Numbered from the stretch's first letter, positions 11,207 through 22,376 are shown. The stretch is DNA of 64,000 nt from Nannobrachium achirus (GCA_963921795.1 OY997647.1:66221656-66285655); one strand, 5' to 3'. Program-made: numbers and translations. Notes: generated by a model not told the origin, from the letters alone.

Positions 11207-11267
11207 AAGTCACAGAGCAGAGTCTCCAACACCCAGCTGTGTGTCTATGAAGAGTGACATGTCTAAA
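11207..11267 (+). pseudogene. NLR N-terminal repeat exon, truncated copy
   Basis: After a 3' splice site TTCCAG (11201-11206) the sequence reads in phase SHRAESPTPSCVSMKSDMSK, the same start as the minus-strand exons at 37952, 36005 and 34650. Similarity stops at about 11267, where TATATATA and then a dispersed fish repeat (GTAGTGGAGTAAAAGTAC) take over. The second half of the exon and its GTATGT donor are gone. Together with the frameshifted exon at 9742 this shows a dead, partial NLR copy facing the 3' end of the complete gene. Confidence 0.85.
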
Positions 11268-11420
11268 TATATATATAAATGTAGTGGAGTAAAAGTACAA
11301 TATTTAGATCTGAGATGTTGTGGAGTAGAAGTAAAAGTAGGCCTGTTGGACATTGGAAATACTCAAGTAAAGTACAAATACCTAATAATTATCCTTAAAT
11401 GTACTTAGTTACTTAAATGT
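11268..11420. repeat. Dispersed fish repeat (AGTGGAGTAAAAGTAC type)
   Basis: GTAGTGGAGTAAAAGTACAA through AAGTACAAATACCTAATAA resembles a repeat common in fish genomes. Relatives lie at about 50966-51140 and 41133-41220. It interrupts the NLR exon copy at 11207. Confidence 0.7.
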
Positions 11421-11835
11421 TTTAGTAAACACAATACATCATATGAGACCAAAACAGAGCCACAGACAGCCAGTGCATCCATGAATTTAAATCTAGAGTA
11501 AAAATAAAACTATTTAAAAATCTAAAAACAACAACATGACATCCATGATCAGACATCATATGAAGTACTTCTGCTAACGGACACTAGAGGGCGTCCAAAC
11601 AGCAGTTTTCACTCATTTACAAGAGAACGTCTCACTTCACAAGTTTTCAAAATGTATGGATATCTTTTGAAAATAGCAGATCTACAAGTGGTGTGAGCTC
11701 TTAGATCTGCTATTTTCAAATAGCCAATGTTTATAAAGTGTTGGAAGTGAACAGGTTTTGTAATAATAATCAAAATCTACAAGGTAACTGTAACTGGTAT
11801 GAAGTTCTCAAAACAAACAAAAAGGCATTTTTCCA
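11421..11835. other. No gene; one hairpin copy
   Basis: Contains the palindrome 11666-11720 (TTTGAAAATAGCAGATC ... GATCTGCTATTTTCAAA), a copy of the dispersed hairpin with a short loop. Nothing else recognised. Confidence 0.6.
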
Positions 11836-12599
11836 ACCTAGTTATTATACATGACCAATGAGATCCAACCTAGTTATTATACATGACCAATGAGATCCAA
11901 CCTAGTTATTATACATGACCAATGAGATCCAACCTAGTTATTATACATGACCAATGAGATCCACCCTAGTTATTATACATGACCAATGAGATCCAACCTA
12001 GTTATTATACATGACCAATGAGATCCAACCTAGTTATTATACATGACCAATGAGATCCAACCTAGTTATTATACATGACCAATGAGATCCAACCTAGTTA
12101 TTAAACATGACCAATGAGATCCAACCTAGTTATTATACATGACCAATGAAATCCAACCTAGTTATTATACATGACCAATGAGATCCAACCTAGTTATTAA
12201 ACATGACCAATGAGATCCACCCTAGTTATTATACATGACCAATGAGATCCAACCTAGTTATTATACATGACCAATGAGATCCAACCTAGTTATTATACAT
12301 GACCAATGAGATCCAACCTAGTTATTATACATGACCAATGAGATCCAACCTAGTTATTATACATGACCAATGAGATCCAACCTGGTTATTATACATGACC
12401 AATGAGATCCAACCTAGTTATTATACATGACCAATGAGATCCACCCTAGTTATTATACATGACCAATGAGATCCAACCTAGTTATTATACATGACCAATG
12501 AGATCCAACCTAGTTATTATACATGACCAATGAGATCCAACCTTGTTATTATACATGACCAATGAGATCCAACCTAGTTATTATACATGACCAATGAGC
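11836..12599. repeat. 32-bp minisatellite, about 24 units
   Basis: The unit combines AACCTAGTTATTATACATG and ACCAATGAGATCC. A few variants (CACCCTAG, TTAAACATG, CCTGGTT) are scattered. It contains stops in all frames and is not coding. Confidence 0.97.
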
Positions 12600-13183
12600 T
12601 GTGGCCATGTTGTCATGACAACACTATGAATATTAATACACAGGAACAACGACAGACTGTCAACGATCAATTTATTAAACAATTATTACTTCTACACATG
12701 ATCATACAATAACATGTGAACAATGAGAACAGCATCACATTAATATTCAATGAAAACAACATAATGGAATGAGTGAGGAAATAATGATCTGATAATGAAT
12801 CAATGAATAAACAATGATTGATTTGAGTTCATTAACAACACATTCAGTAGATGTTTGATCCAGAGTGATTGACAACATTCTGACAAAATATAATTACAAT
12901 TTCATCAACAAATAAAACTAGACTAAAATGTCAAGGAGGGACTGGTGGAGAAGAGATCCAGTAGAACTAAAAGACAAGACATTTTATGTTTGGTTGAGCT
13001 CGGGTAGCTCTCTCTGAAAATAGCCAATCTACAAGTTCACATTTTTTGGCACACAGTCTTTACAACACCATCACAGCCCTCCAAGAATACATTTTAGTCG
13101 ACTAAATAAACAGAGACATTTAGTCAATAAAAAATGAAATAAAAATAAAAGAAAAAAAGAATGACACAAATTTTCATGTCAAA
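12600..13183. other. No recognisable gene
   Basis: AT-rich. It holds one half-arm of the dispersed hairpin near 13015 (GAAAATAGCCAATCTACAAG). A TTTATT at 12670 could be a minus-strand polyadenylation signal but is 3.5 kb from the NLR stop, so I do not assign it. Confidence 0.4.
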
Positions 13184-13191
13184 ATTAAGAC

Positions 13192-14311
13192 TAGGGTTGG
13201 GGACGGTAACCGCCGTACCGCGGTATACCGCGGCCTACCGTGGTGTCAGGGTCCTTACCGCGGTCAAAAAAGACAACAAATAGGCAATTTTTTTATTGAG
13301 AACAAGCGAGTTTTAAAACGGCAGGGTAGAAGCGAGGACTGCATGATATGATAAAGTACTTTATTGTCAGTTTACACTGAAATGTGTCTTACGACACAGC
13401 AGCCATGTATTCAAAACATATATACAAACATTTGTAACACATCAAGGCATACGTGACGCGTATGCCTTGTATAAACTTTCTCTAGACTATAATCCACACC
13501 ACACAAGTATGTTTATTATACATACCTTGTGGCAGTTTCTTTTTTATTCATACGGGCGGAGCGCGAGCCGCGAGGACTAAAACTGAAAACGAAACTAGCT
13601 TTTACTTTTCCCACCTCGTCGCTGACTCCAATTGCAGGAAACGTGTTGTGCCCCGTCGGCGATTTTACAACAGTCTTGTAACTAAAACCTGTCTATATGT
13701 TTATATCACCACTAAATCAATGTGATTTTACAACAGTCTTGTAACTAAAACCTGTCTATATGTTTATATCACCACTAAATCAATGTGATTTTACAACAGT
13801 CTTGTAATAAAACCTGTCTATATGTTTATATCACCACTAAATCAATGTGATTTTACAACAGTCTTGTAACTAAAACCTGTCTATATGTTTATATCACCAC
13901 TAAATCAATGTGATTTTACAACAGTCTTGTAATAAAACCTGTCTATATGTTTATATCACCACTAAATCAATGTGATTTGAGACGTGAGTTTACAGTACTG
14001 TACACAATCTACCCGTCTCTCATCTGGTTGTTGTTCACACACCGCGTAGGCCTACTGTGTCTGAAAGCGTTACTATAGTAACCCGACAGTGCACAGATCT
14101 ACAAGCTCAGAACGTGTCGCGGATGCAACGTGTTGTGAGCTTGTAGATCTGCTCCTTTCAAAGCCAGACCTGCTGTGCTGTACGGGGATGTATAACTCGG
14201 GCAGTCGGAACCTTAATTGATAGATACGGGGGTGCGGTAATTACCGCAATACCGTTGGTAATGGGAAGACGATAACCGCGATAACAAAATGTCCATACCG
14301 CCCCAACCCTA
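13192..14311. mobile_element. Non-autonomous hAT element with internal tandem repeat
   Basis: Ends TAGGGTTGGGG and CCCCAACCCTA, with the subterminal CGGTATACCGCGG-like segment on the left. It is flanked by a perfect 8-bp target duplication ATTAAGAC (13184-13191 and 14312-14319). The interior contains five units of about 63 bp (13662-13978; GATTTTACAACAGTCTTG ... CACTAAATCAATGT) and a copy of the dispersed hairpin at 14094-14153. Confidence 0.9.
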
Positions 14312-14683
14312 ATTAAGACTGCTCACAATGTGTCACTTTGTGACGTAGATCTTAGCTATTAGACAGCTTGTAGATCTGCTATTTTCACCCAAGAGATCTG
14401 GTGTAGAGGTGGGGGAAAAGCAGGGAACCAATTACAGAACCCTGGGGAACCCCAGTCAATAAAGTATATGGGGTTCAAGTGGTTCAGTATAAAGGTTTAT
14501 ATACAAGAAACAATATTGATACTGTGACAATTACATGATCAAATATACACTTTATCTCTGTCTGTTGTGTAAAAATATCAAAAATAAAATATAAATAAAA
14601 TATGAGTTTGTATCAACATAAGAGACACAAGTATGACACTGATATTTACATCATCATCATTGATGGACAGTATTTATGATACA
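14312..14683. other. No gene; one hairpin copy
   Basis: A paired but decayed copy of the dispersed hairpin lies at about 14342-14387 (GTAGATCTTAGCTATT and AGCTTGTAGATCTGCTA). Nothing else recognised. Confidence 0.5.
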
Positions 14684-15480
14684 TCTATCTATAAATGCGA
14701 GAAGTCTCTGCGTGTCTGCGTGTATGTAATCCGCGTATCTCGAGAACCGTTCGTCCCACCGGCTTCAGATTCGGCACGCGGTTTTCCCGAACCGGCGCGA
14801 AACGTTCGGAATCTCCTTATGCGGGGTTGATTGATTCAGGCTGTTCCGGATATCTCCATATATGGACATAAATGGACAGAGGCAAACAGATGGTCAAAGA
14901 TCTCCATATATGGGCGTTCGTCCCACGGGCACGCGCGTTCTCCATATATGGGCATAAAATGAATGCCCCCATATATGGGCATAAAATGGATTGCAGACAG
15001 ACAGATACAGATATCTCCATATATGGACATAAATGGACAGAGGCAAACAGATGGTCAAAGATCTCCAAAACGGGTCCTATGACAACAGGTATAATGAGGT
15101 TTGCATTAAAGGGGGAACCGGCACTGTGTCTGCAACACAGTTGGAGGCACAGACAGATACTCCATATATGGGCATAAAATGGACGCAGATAGACAGATAT
15201 CTCCATATATGGGCATAAAATGGACCCGGAACTATAACTGCAGTGATCTCCATATATGGACATAAAATGGACGCCGACAGACAGACAGACAGATACAGAT
15301 ATCTCCATATATGGGCATAAATGGACACAGGCAGACAGATGGTCAAAACGGGTCCTATGAAAACAGGTATAATGGGGTTTGCATTAAAGGGCGGGGCATT
15401 CATTCCCTATTTACATTGTTCCGAGTTGGCCAGGTCGCCGACTAGACGCTGGGCCGCCCGAAGGGCGGCCCAGCTTCTAG
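14684..15480 (+). mobile_element. Non-autonomous Helitron
   Basis: The 5' end is TCTATCTATAAATGCGA after an A. The 3' end is a strong GC hairpin (GCTGGGCCGCCC, GAA, GGGCGGCCCAGC) followed by TTCTAG and a T. A 5' TC, a 3' hairpin just before CTAG and insertion between A and T are Helitron hallmarks. A second copy in the opposite orientation is at 33311-33960. The interior contains about nine units carrying CCATATATGG followed by a purine-rich GACAGACAGAT spacer. No Rep/helicase frame remains. Confidence 0.9.
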
Positions 15481-16199
15481 TATTTATAAATGTGTGGAGT
15501 GGAGGTTTGTGCACTTCTATCTGATCTAATCTAAGATCTAAAGCTCCCTGTGGTGATGACTCATTTTATACCATAGAGTTTGACCAGGGACCCCCATTTG
15601 AACATATTTGTACCAGGGACCCCCATCTGAACATTTGACCTTTTTTTGCGACGCGTTGTGAGCTTGTAGATCTGCTGTTTTTGAATAGCCAACATACAAA
15701 TTGATAAAGTGGTTCAAATGATTGTGATGCTATGTTAACTACTTTTCCTGGGGACCCCCTGGTACGCAATCCACGACCCTTGTGGGGTCCCCAGACGCAT
15801 GGAGGTCACCGAACACCACTCTGGCACGAAACAACCAAATTACGTGCTATGAGCTTGTAGATCTTCTATTTTTTTAAACCATGAACATTTGTGCAAGGAG
15901 AATGTTTGTGTTTCTTTTATATCATTTGTAACATTTTTACGACACAAATGTTGTCTTATGGGGGTCCGGGGTCAAAGGTCAAACACATGGGGGTGTTGTC
16001 ATGACAACGTCAGAGAAACACTGAATCTACAGGAGCTGTAATGTGTGATGTCACTGTGCTGCTGATTACATCATCATGATGATGTCACCGTGATGTCACC
16101 ATGCCCAAATATGGAGTCCATGAGTCACCATGACAACCTGCACTCACTCAAACATGTTGAGTAACCATGGCGACCTGATGTCACCCTCACATAGAGACT
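15481..16199. repeat. hAT-like GGGACCCCC remnants with hairpin half-arms
   Basis: GACCAGGGACCCCCAT, repeated at 15588 and 15614, and CTGGGGACCCCCTGG near 15746 are remnants of hAT-type MITEs. Single arms of the dispersed hairpin occur at 15651-15688 and 15850-15873. The part next to 16199 would be the 3' untranslated region of the NLR gene; no convincing polyadenylation signal was picked out. Confidence 0.6.
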
Positions 16200-16756
16200 C
16201 TATCTCTGCTCACACAGACACACTGAGGAGGAGGAGGACCAGTTTAACCAGAACCCAGCATAGAGAGGTTCAGTGAATGTGTTGTAGAAGGTGTACAGGT
16301 ATGTCAGTGAGTCAGAGGACACAGTGTAGAAGGACAGAGTCCCAGCAGGACAGTCCACAAACACTGCTACTCTGTTGGAGCCCCTAGAGGCCCTGACAGG
16401 GAGGACAGTCTGCTCATTATTGTGCCTGACATAGTAACAGTTACCATTGAGACCATCACAGTCCAGTCTCCAGGACATGTTGTTGTTTCCAAGCCTAGAG
16501 TCACCATCACTTCCTTTCCTGCTGATTCCTCTATAAGCCACTGCTATCTTAACATCTCCACTGCACTCTACCTCCCAGTAACAGCGTCCAGTCAGACCCT
16601 CTGTACACAGAACCTGATACACACCCTGTCCATCAAACCTGTCAGGATGTTCAGGATATGATTGATCCTGTCCCTCATTTGTCACCTTCCTGTTGTTCTC
16701 AGACAGAGAGAGTTCTCTGTGTGCTGTGTTTGTGTCCAGAGTGAGACACTGGAAAT
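16200..16756 (-). CDS. Fish-type NLR gene, last exon: PRY-SPRY (B30.2) domain
   Basis: This exon encodes 184 residues plus a TAG stop and is the C-terminal B30.2 domain of a fish NLR. It shows the PRY start (LTLDTNTAHRELSLSENNRK), then VLCTEGLTGRCYWEVEC, KIAVAYRGISRKG, SWRLDC, VAVFVDCPAGTLSFYTV and YAGFWL, all standard SPRY landmarks in the right order and spacing. The 3' splice site (CTCATCAG, ending 16757) gives a phase needing one base. The linker exon at 19516 supplies T, making TAT (Tyr) and the junction ITR-Y-FQCLTL. B30.2 domains in this family are thought to bind ligands. No frameshift or internal stop is seen, so the exon could be functional. Confidence 0.93.
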
Positions 16757-16943
16757 CTGATGAGAAAACAACACAGTAAACATTAAATACATCATTCAAT
16801 GACTGACACAGAACACACACACACACGCACGCACGCACGCACGTACGCACGCACGCACAAACACACAAACACACACCCAAACACACTTGAAATAAGACAT
16901 GGAAGCACTTTAACCATTATTTTATGCTTTAACGAGGCCTAAT

Positions 16944-17018
16944 GAAAAATAGCAGATCTACAAGCTCACAGCGCGGCACCGAGTGCCGCGCTGCAAGCTT
17001 GTAGGTCTGCTATTTCTT
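16944..17018. repeat. Dispersed hairpin, full copy
   Basis: AAATAGCAGATCTACAAGC pairs with GCTTGTAGGTCTGCTATTT. The centre GCGCGGCAC, CGA, GTGCCGCGC also pairs, although its sequence differs from other copies. It is one of the longest stems of the family. Confidence 0.92.
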
Positions 17019-17332
17019 ATTTTATTTGAATGCATATTTTTGACTTCAACATTTGTGACTGGAACAAGATATTTTGAGATGGGGGTCCGCGGCCAAACGC
17101 GTGTCATTTTGGGGGTCCTTGACATGAAACAGTTTGAGAAGCACTGATTTGGAAGACATTTATAGAATGGGATGAAAATGTTGCTGTGAGCTTGTACGTC
17201 TGCTATTTTGACCCCTGGGGGTCCGCGGACGCAGGGGGGATTCCCGCCAACTACTCTGGCACCAAACGACAAAATTTCGCACTATGAGCTTGTAGATCTG
17301 CTATTTTAGCATAGCCAAAAGAGAGCAGTATG

Positions 17333-17850
17333 TTTTTTTTTATCTAATAATTTTTATCCCACGATTTTGCAACCCATTTTTTCACCCAGTGCCAATTGCC
17401 TATGTAATCCTGGGCTCTGCTCTCCCTCTGCCGCGCCTGGGGAGACAACGGACTGACCTCATGCTTCCTTCTATGCATGAGGAGTCCAAGTTGCTTCTTT
17501 TCACCTGACAGGGGGGATTTTCCCCGGGATGGACGTAGCGCGTGGAAGGAACACGTTATTCCAACCAGTTCCTTTCCCCTCCAGCAAGCGCCCCGGCTGG
17601 CCAGGGGGAGGCAGTATAGAGACCAGGATTACTGCATGTTTTTGTGAGGGTATCAACCCTAGGAGACACGGGGAGAACATGCAAACTCCACACAGAAAGG
17701 CCCTATCGCCGACCCCACCCTAGGGTGTGGACGCTGATGATGCGGAGGGAGAAACACGCCCCCAGCACCCACAGCGTCCCCCGGCAGGAATCGAACCCAG
17801 GACCTTCTAGCTGTGAGGCGAAGCGCTAACCACTGCACCACCGTGCCCCC
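17333..17850 (-). mobile_element. tRNA-derived SINE with target duplication
   Basis: On the minus strand the right end reads as a tRNA-like head, with a box-A-like TGGTGCAGTGGTTAGCGC and a box-B-like GGTTCGATTCC. It is followed by a body containing GTGTGGAGTTTGCATGTTC and a tail that appears as the T-run at 17333-17341. The 9-bp sequence AGCAGTATG flanks it (17324-17332 and 17851-17859), showing a complete insertion of about 518 bp into a hAT remnant. Confidence 0.85.
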
Positions 17851-18466
17851 AGCAGTATGGTTAAAGTGCATAAAATGTGGCGTGAACTAGTTTACTGGGG
17901 ACCCCCTGGTAAGCCCCCAAGGACCCCTGTGGGGTCTCCGGATGGGTGGAAGTCACGGCCCACTAGTCTGACACCCAGTGACAAAATGACGCGCTGTGAG
18001 CTTGTAGATCTGCTATTTTCATAATAGCCAATAGAGAACAATGCTCAAAGTATCAAATGTGGCACAAACTAGTTTACTGGGGACCCCCTGGTGAACAGTC
18101 CGTGACCCCTGGGGGTCCATGGACGTGGGGGGGATTCCCGCCAACTACTCTGGCACCAAATGACCAAATGACGCCCTATAGGCTTGTAGATCTGTATTTT
18201 TGAATAGCCAATAGAGAGCAATAAGGTTAAAGTACATAAAATGTGGCGTGGACTAGTAGATCTGCTATTCTTTGAAAAACATTTGTGCAAACCTTTGAAT
18301 GGTGTATTTTTCAAAGCCAACTTTGCTTCCGGGGGTCTCCAGAAAAACATATTTTGAGATGGGGGTCCTCGACATGAAAAGGTTCGAGGACCACTGATTT
18401 AGAAGAACGGTTTAGAATGGATTCTGGTAACAAATATTCAAAGACCTGCAGAAATGTTCACGATTT

Positions 18467-18528
18467 AAAAAAAATAGCAGATCTACAAGCTTGCAGCACC
18501 GCAAGCTTGTTGATCTGCTATTTTTTTC
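18467..18528. repeat. Dispersed hairpin, full copy
   Basis: AAAATAGCAGATCTACAAGC pairs with GCAAGCTTGTTGATCTGCTA around a short loop. Confidence 0.9.
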
Positions 18529-19466
18529 ACACACATGTACACACACACACACAGGGTTTTAACACATTGACCGCCATTTTAACATACCTCCGTACTCCCA
18601 CCTGCCATTCGTCTCCATAGACTTCCATGTAATTGGGTGTGCACGGATCATGCACACCCATGCCTAGATAATGCACCACGTGTGTCCACATTGCTCACAG
18701 CTTTCAAACAAAAAAATCCGAATGGAAATCCGTTCAGGCATTCATGAGATAACAGCCACTATGTTTAACAAAGATGGCTGCCAAAATGGCTGCCATGCTT
18801 GAAAGATGGGGTTGCTATGGGGGTTAAACATGCAATTTCGCGATTGCTATCATGCCTACTCCATTTTTGGGGGTCAAAACATTTTTTTGAAAAAAAAAAT
18901 TTTTGAATTTTTTTTTTTTTTTTTTTTTTTTTAAATTCTCGGGACTATCGGGCCTGGCGGGGAAAGACATTGGAATAATCTCGGGACTATCGGGCCTGGC
19001 AGGGAATGAGTTAACATACTTTACAAATTCAGAACCCGTCAGGATGTTACACATTTTGAGCTTGTAGATCTGTGATTTTTGTCTAATTTTCAAATATAGA
19101 TGAGCTAAAAGCTCGCCACGCATGGTGAGCTTGTAGATCGGTTGTTTTGGAAATATAGCCAATCTACAAGCCCTCTGGTCCATAAAATGGAATCTCTGCG
19201 ATCCTGGATTCCAGCATCAACATGTCAACTCAGTCAAATGTGAGCATTCTTTAATAGAAAACATGTTTTATTAGCCTGTTATTTGGTGGTGTGTTTAAAC
19301 TTAGTCTTGCTGGTGTTAAGGACCAGGCCAAGAGCAGAGAAACCTGAATTCCCTGGAAGCTCTCCTGAAGAGTTTTCAGAACAGCATCTGGGGAGGAGCC
19401 AACCAAGCATACAACAGTGTATAAAATGTTAATGTGTGATATTGACACAGACAGACAGATACTCAC
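18529..19466. other. NLR intron; low complexity and hairpin arms
   Basis: Contains an A/T-run tract (18876-18933), a duplicated CTCGGGACTATCGGGCCTGG (18938 and 18979), a single hairpin arm near 19060, and a partial hairpin at 19119-19164. No exon recognised. Confidence 0.55.
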
Positions 19467-19516
19467 ATCTGGTAATGAGTTGAGGATTAAGCCAAGCTTC
19501 TCCTCCATGTTTCACT
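19467..19516 (-). CDS. Fish-type NLR gene, 50-bp linker exon between LRR and B30.2
   Basis: This small exon reads VKHGGEAWLNPQLITR. In this family a short linker of the type V-x-H-G-G-E-x-x-L-x-P joins the last LRR to the PRY start. It is bounded by a 3' splice site (TTCCTACAG, ending 19517) and a GTGAGT donor (19466-19461). The phase fits both neighbours: the first base A completes the AA left by the LRR exon at 20406, and the final T completes TAT with the B30.2 exon at 16756. That continuity supports one transcript covering LRR, linker and B30.2. Confidence 0.88.
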
Positions 19517-19567
19517 CTGTAGGAAGTGAGGAAAAACATATTATGTTCAATCTGATTAACCAAATAC

Positions 19568-20273
19568 TAGGGCTGTCAATCAATTAAAATAGTTAATCTG
19601 AATACCAAGACCTCCAACGGAAACAAGACCGCAAGGGCTTTTTTGGGATGTTCCTACTGGGCTGTACTACTTTTATTTCTTCATTTTGTTAAATACAATT
19701 AATCACATGATTATGATCAACATGCCGGTAGACAAACGCTTGCTTTATGCAAATTAAAGTTAATTATTATTGGAACAATGACAAATACAGTCCAGAATCT
19801 TCAAGTAACAAAAGGTGTGAATGGGAGAAAAAAGTTGAAATGATAAACTCAAGAACAACAAATAACAGATGGGCATATTGATTTACTAACATTGCAGTAA
19901 TGATTACTAATGATCTGGCTTTTATTGTGAAGGTGTCTTTACTTGGGAGATAATAAGCTATATGAGCCATTTTTCAGTGGCATGTTATGTTTAATCAAAC
20001 TACATGTTATGTTTAATCAAACTACATGTTATGTTTAATCAAACTACATGTTATGTTTAATCAAACTACATGTTATGTTTAATCAAACTACATGTTATGT
20101 TTAATCAAACTACATGTTATGTTTAATCAAACTACAACAATACGTTTACCTCAGAGTTTGGAATGGACTACGGTTCAAACACCACAGTGCATTAATTGCA
20201 CATCAAAACAAATTGTGCCGTTAAAAGGAATGTGCATCAACTCTTTATTATCGTGTTAACTTTGACAGCCCTA
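19568..20273. mobile_element. Non-autonomous hAT element with internal tandem repeat
   Basis: Ends TAGGGCTGTCAATC and TTTGACAGCCCTA are inverted repeats, flanked by CCAAATAC (19560-19567) and CTAAATAC (20274-20281), an 8-bp duplication with one mismatch. Inside are about seven 22-bp units (19980-20133; CATGTTATGTTTAATC plus AAACTA). It lies in the intron between the linker and the last LRR exon. Confidence 0.85.
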
Positions 20274-20405
20274 CTAAATACACAAAAACAGTAAGTACAC
20301 ATCTATGTGTGACTTTGTGTCAGAGTGAATACTCTGTTCAGAGACACATGAGGGAAACACTGCACATTCAGTGCACTAACATGGACACAGCTCAAGTCTA
20401 CTCAC

Positions 20406-20537
20406 TTGCAGTTCTCCAGGACTGGAACATTCACCATCATGTTGGAGCTCAGGTCCAGCTCTCTTAGGGAGGGATGAGAGCTTACAGCTGAGACCAGAAG
20501 TTCACAGCTTCTCTCTGACAAGTAGCAGTGAGCCAGT
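20406..20537 (-). CDS. Fish-type NLR gene, LRR exon (shortened)
   Basis: Reads LAHCYLSERSCELLVSAVSS, then HPSLRELDLSSNMMVN and VPVLENCK. The first leucine-rich repeat is intact, with the usual SERSCELL and LRELDLSSN motifs. The second half is short: 132 bp in total, against 171 and 177 bp for the sister exons at 22377 and 24994. About 14 residues of the second repeat, before the position of HCRLEILR, are missing without breaking the frame. The 3' splice site (TTCGTTCAG, ending 20538) and the GTGAGT donor (20405-20400) are good, and the phase joins the linker exon at 19516 as K-V-K-H. Confidence 0.9.
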
Positions 20538-20909
20538 CTGAACGAAGAATGAAACACCAGATTGATTGATTGATTGATTATCATATTTGAACTGGGGACC
20601 CCCACCCTGATAAGCACTTGGAACAATGCCTCGCAGTGAGCTTGTAGATCGGCTATTTCAGAATGTTTGCCTCTTCCTTCCAGAATATTTGACAATTTGG
20701 TCAATTTGGTTTTAAAGTCAATAAATTGTACCTTTATAAATGTGCAGATACCCTGTATACACTTATACTGTATGTTACACATTAAGCTGGGGACGCCCAA
20801 ACATAGTTTTGGGACCCCCTTGGGGTCAAACGTTTAAAATAGCAAATCTACAAGCTCAAATGAGCTTTGTGTCAGGGTGCCCTGAGACAAAAAAGTTTGG
20901 GAACCCCTG

Positions 20910-21390
20910 GAATAGACGACACCTCTCGACAGCACAGAATGACTTTACGGAAAAATATATACATTTTAATATCAAAGATTTCAACCAGCAATTAAAGGTG
21001 TGAAATGAAGACTGAACTACATTGCATATTTACTGTCTAAACTGTGTAAAAGCTTTCCAAACAAGCTGCTAGAGACCAGCATTCAGTCTCTCTATTTCTC
21101 ATCCCTGTCTCCTCAAGCTGGGTCACAGCTGCAGGCTTTGATCTGGCTTCGAGGCGGAGCACCGACACAACGTTAGTTCGCATTTCCCCCAATATTATAA
21201 CATTTCATAAGCTACAATATGGAGGTTATGTGAAGAGACAGAACCAGGAAATGCAAGTGATGCTCCCACCAGCTGGACAGTTGAGTTATAAGAATGATGA
21301 AACCTCTCCTCATCCATAAGTGGTGGGAATATTAAATATAGTCTGCCAACGGAATATTGGACCAAAGGTACAGAGATAACAAATATCCAA
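20910..21390. repeat. LRR-exon duplication unit, intronic copy 1
   Basis: AATAGACGACACC...CAGAATGACT and CTGTGTAAAAGCTTTCC ... GGTGGGAATATTAAATATAG recur at 22676-22790 plus 24133-24465, and at 25300-25555. The repeats mark tandem duplication of an LRR exon with its intron. Confidence 0.85.
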
Positions 21391-21510
21391 TGAGGTGCTG
21401 AAAGTTTCTTCTTCGTTTTTTTTAAACCCATCTGCAATAAAATGATTGAATCTGGAGCTTGGACAAAGATACTGTATGTTGTTTTTAGTTTGACTCCACA
21501 GATACATATT

Positions 21511-21568
21511 GTGAAAACTACAAGCTCACAACGTCTCGCAGTGAGCTTGTAGATCTGCTATTATCACA
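21511..21568. repeat. Dispersed hairpin, full copy
   Basis: GTGAAAACTACAAGCTCACAA and AGTGAGCTTGTAGATC pair around CGTCTCGC. The left arm lacks the AGCAGATC part. Confidence 0.8.
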
Positions 21569-22029
21569 TGTTTGCCTCTTCCTTCTGTAATATTTGACAA
21601 TTTGTCCAATTTGGTTTTAAAAAGGTCCTAAAAGTAATTTAAATTGTTCTTTTAGAAATGTGCCCTGTATAAACTTATACTGTTTGTTGGTTTGTTTATT
21701 GTTGAGTGAGAAAACAATGTTACATATTAAGCTAATCACCTGGAGACCCCCAAAATATTTTGGGGACCCCCTTGGGGATCCAGACCCTCAGTTTGGGAAC
21801 CTCATGCCTAGGCTAATATAAAGATAATTGATTGGTACAGTAGTTAGATGAAGCTATTGATTATGCATTGATCTGTTGCGTACCTCGGTAAAGCTTGATA
21901 ACTACAGCTACAGATATGCTGTTTCAACTCTTCAGTATTTACCGATATTTTCCTGAAAAATTCCTTCAAATGCATTTTTTTCACCGGTTTGGAGAACAAA
22001 GCTTATTTATTTTTTAATTTTTTTCAGAA

Positions 22030-22237
22030 ACTAACACAAATATCTGATCTACAATCTAACATTTCTGATCTACAATCTAACATTTCTGAAAATCACCTGA
22101 AAATCGACTGTCTTGCCAATGGCAGGACTTGTACATTTTTTAAATGGCACATCTGTACAACACGTCGAAAACAGACGATCTACAAGCTCACAAGTGTTGC
22201 GTCCTCAATGAGTTGTGAGCTTGTAGATCAGCTATTC
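22030..22237. repeat. Dispersed hairpin copies
   Basis: A full copy at 22168-22237 (GACGATCTACAAGCTCACAA and GTTGTGAGCTTGTAGATCAG) has a longer loop. Half-arms (CTGATCTACAATCTAACATT) are tandemly repeated near 22045 and 22066. Confidence 0.8.
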
Positions 22238-22376
22238 TACTCAGGCACATAGGCTTGTGTTACCATGATATCAAGCTTATTAATACATTCTCACCACAGC
22301 ATTCATATTATATTCATATAATACAGTACATCATAAAACAGAATTGATCAAAATAAATTGGGTAAATGTATCTCAC

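Larger units (their letters stand above)
16757..18466. repeat. NLR intron filled with hAT-type remnants and hairpin arms
   Basis: Contains a (CA)n/(CG) tract at 16817-16880 and the full hairpin at 16944-17018. It also has direct repeats about 182 bp apart (17887 and 18069; CTAGTTTACTGGGGACC), each carrying a half-arm TGAGCTTGTAGATCTGCTA (about 17283, 17993, 18176, 18249). TTTGAGAAGCACTG-type hAT ends lie near 17140 and 18390. A SINE interrupts one unit (17333-17850). Confidence 0.75.

Noticed and set aside
16757..16886. Upstream extension of the B30.2 frame (Cys/Val-rich)
   Set aside because: It translates a CA/GC microsatellite upstream of a good 3' splice site; the family boundary is at 16756.
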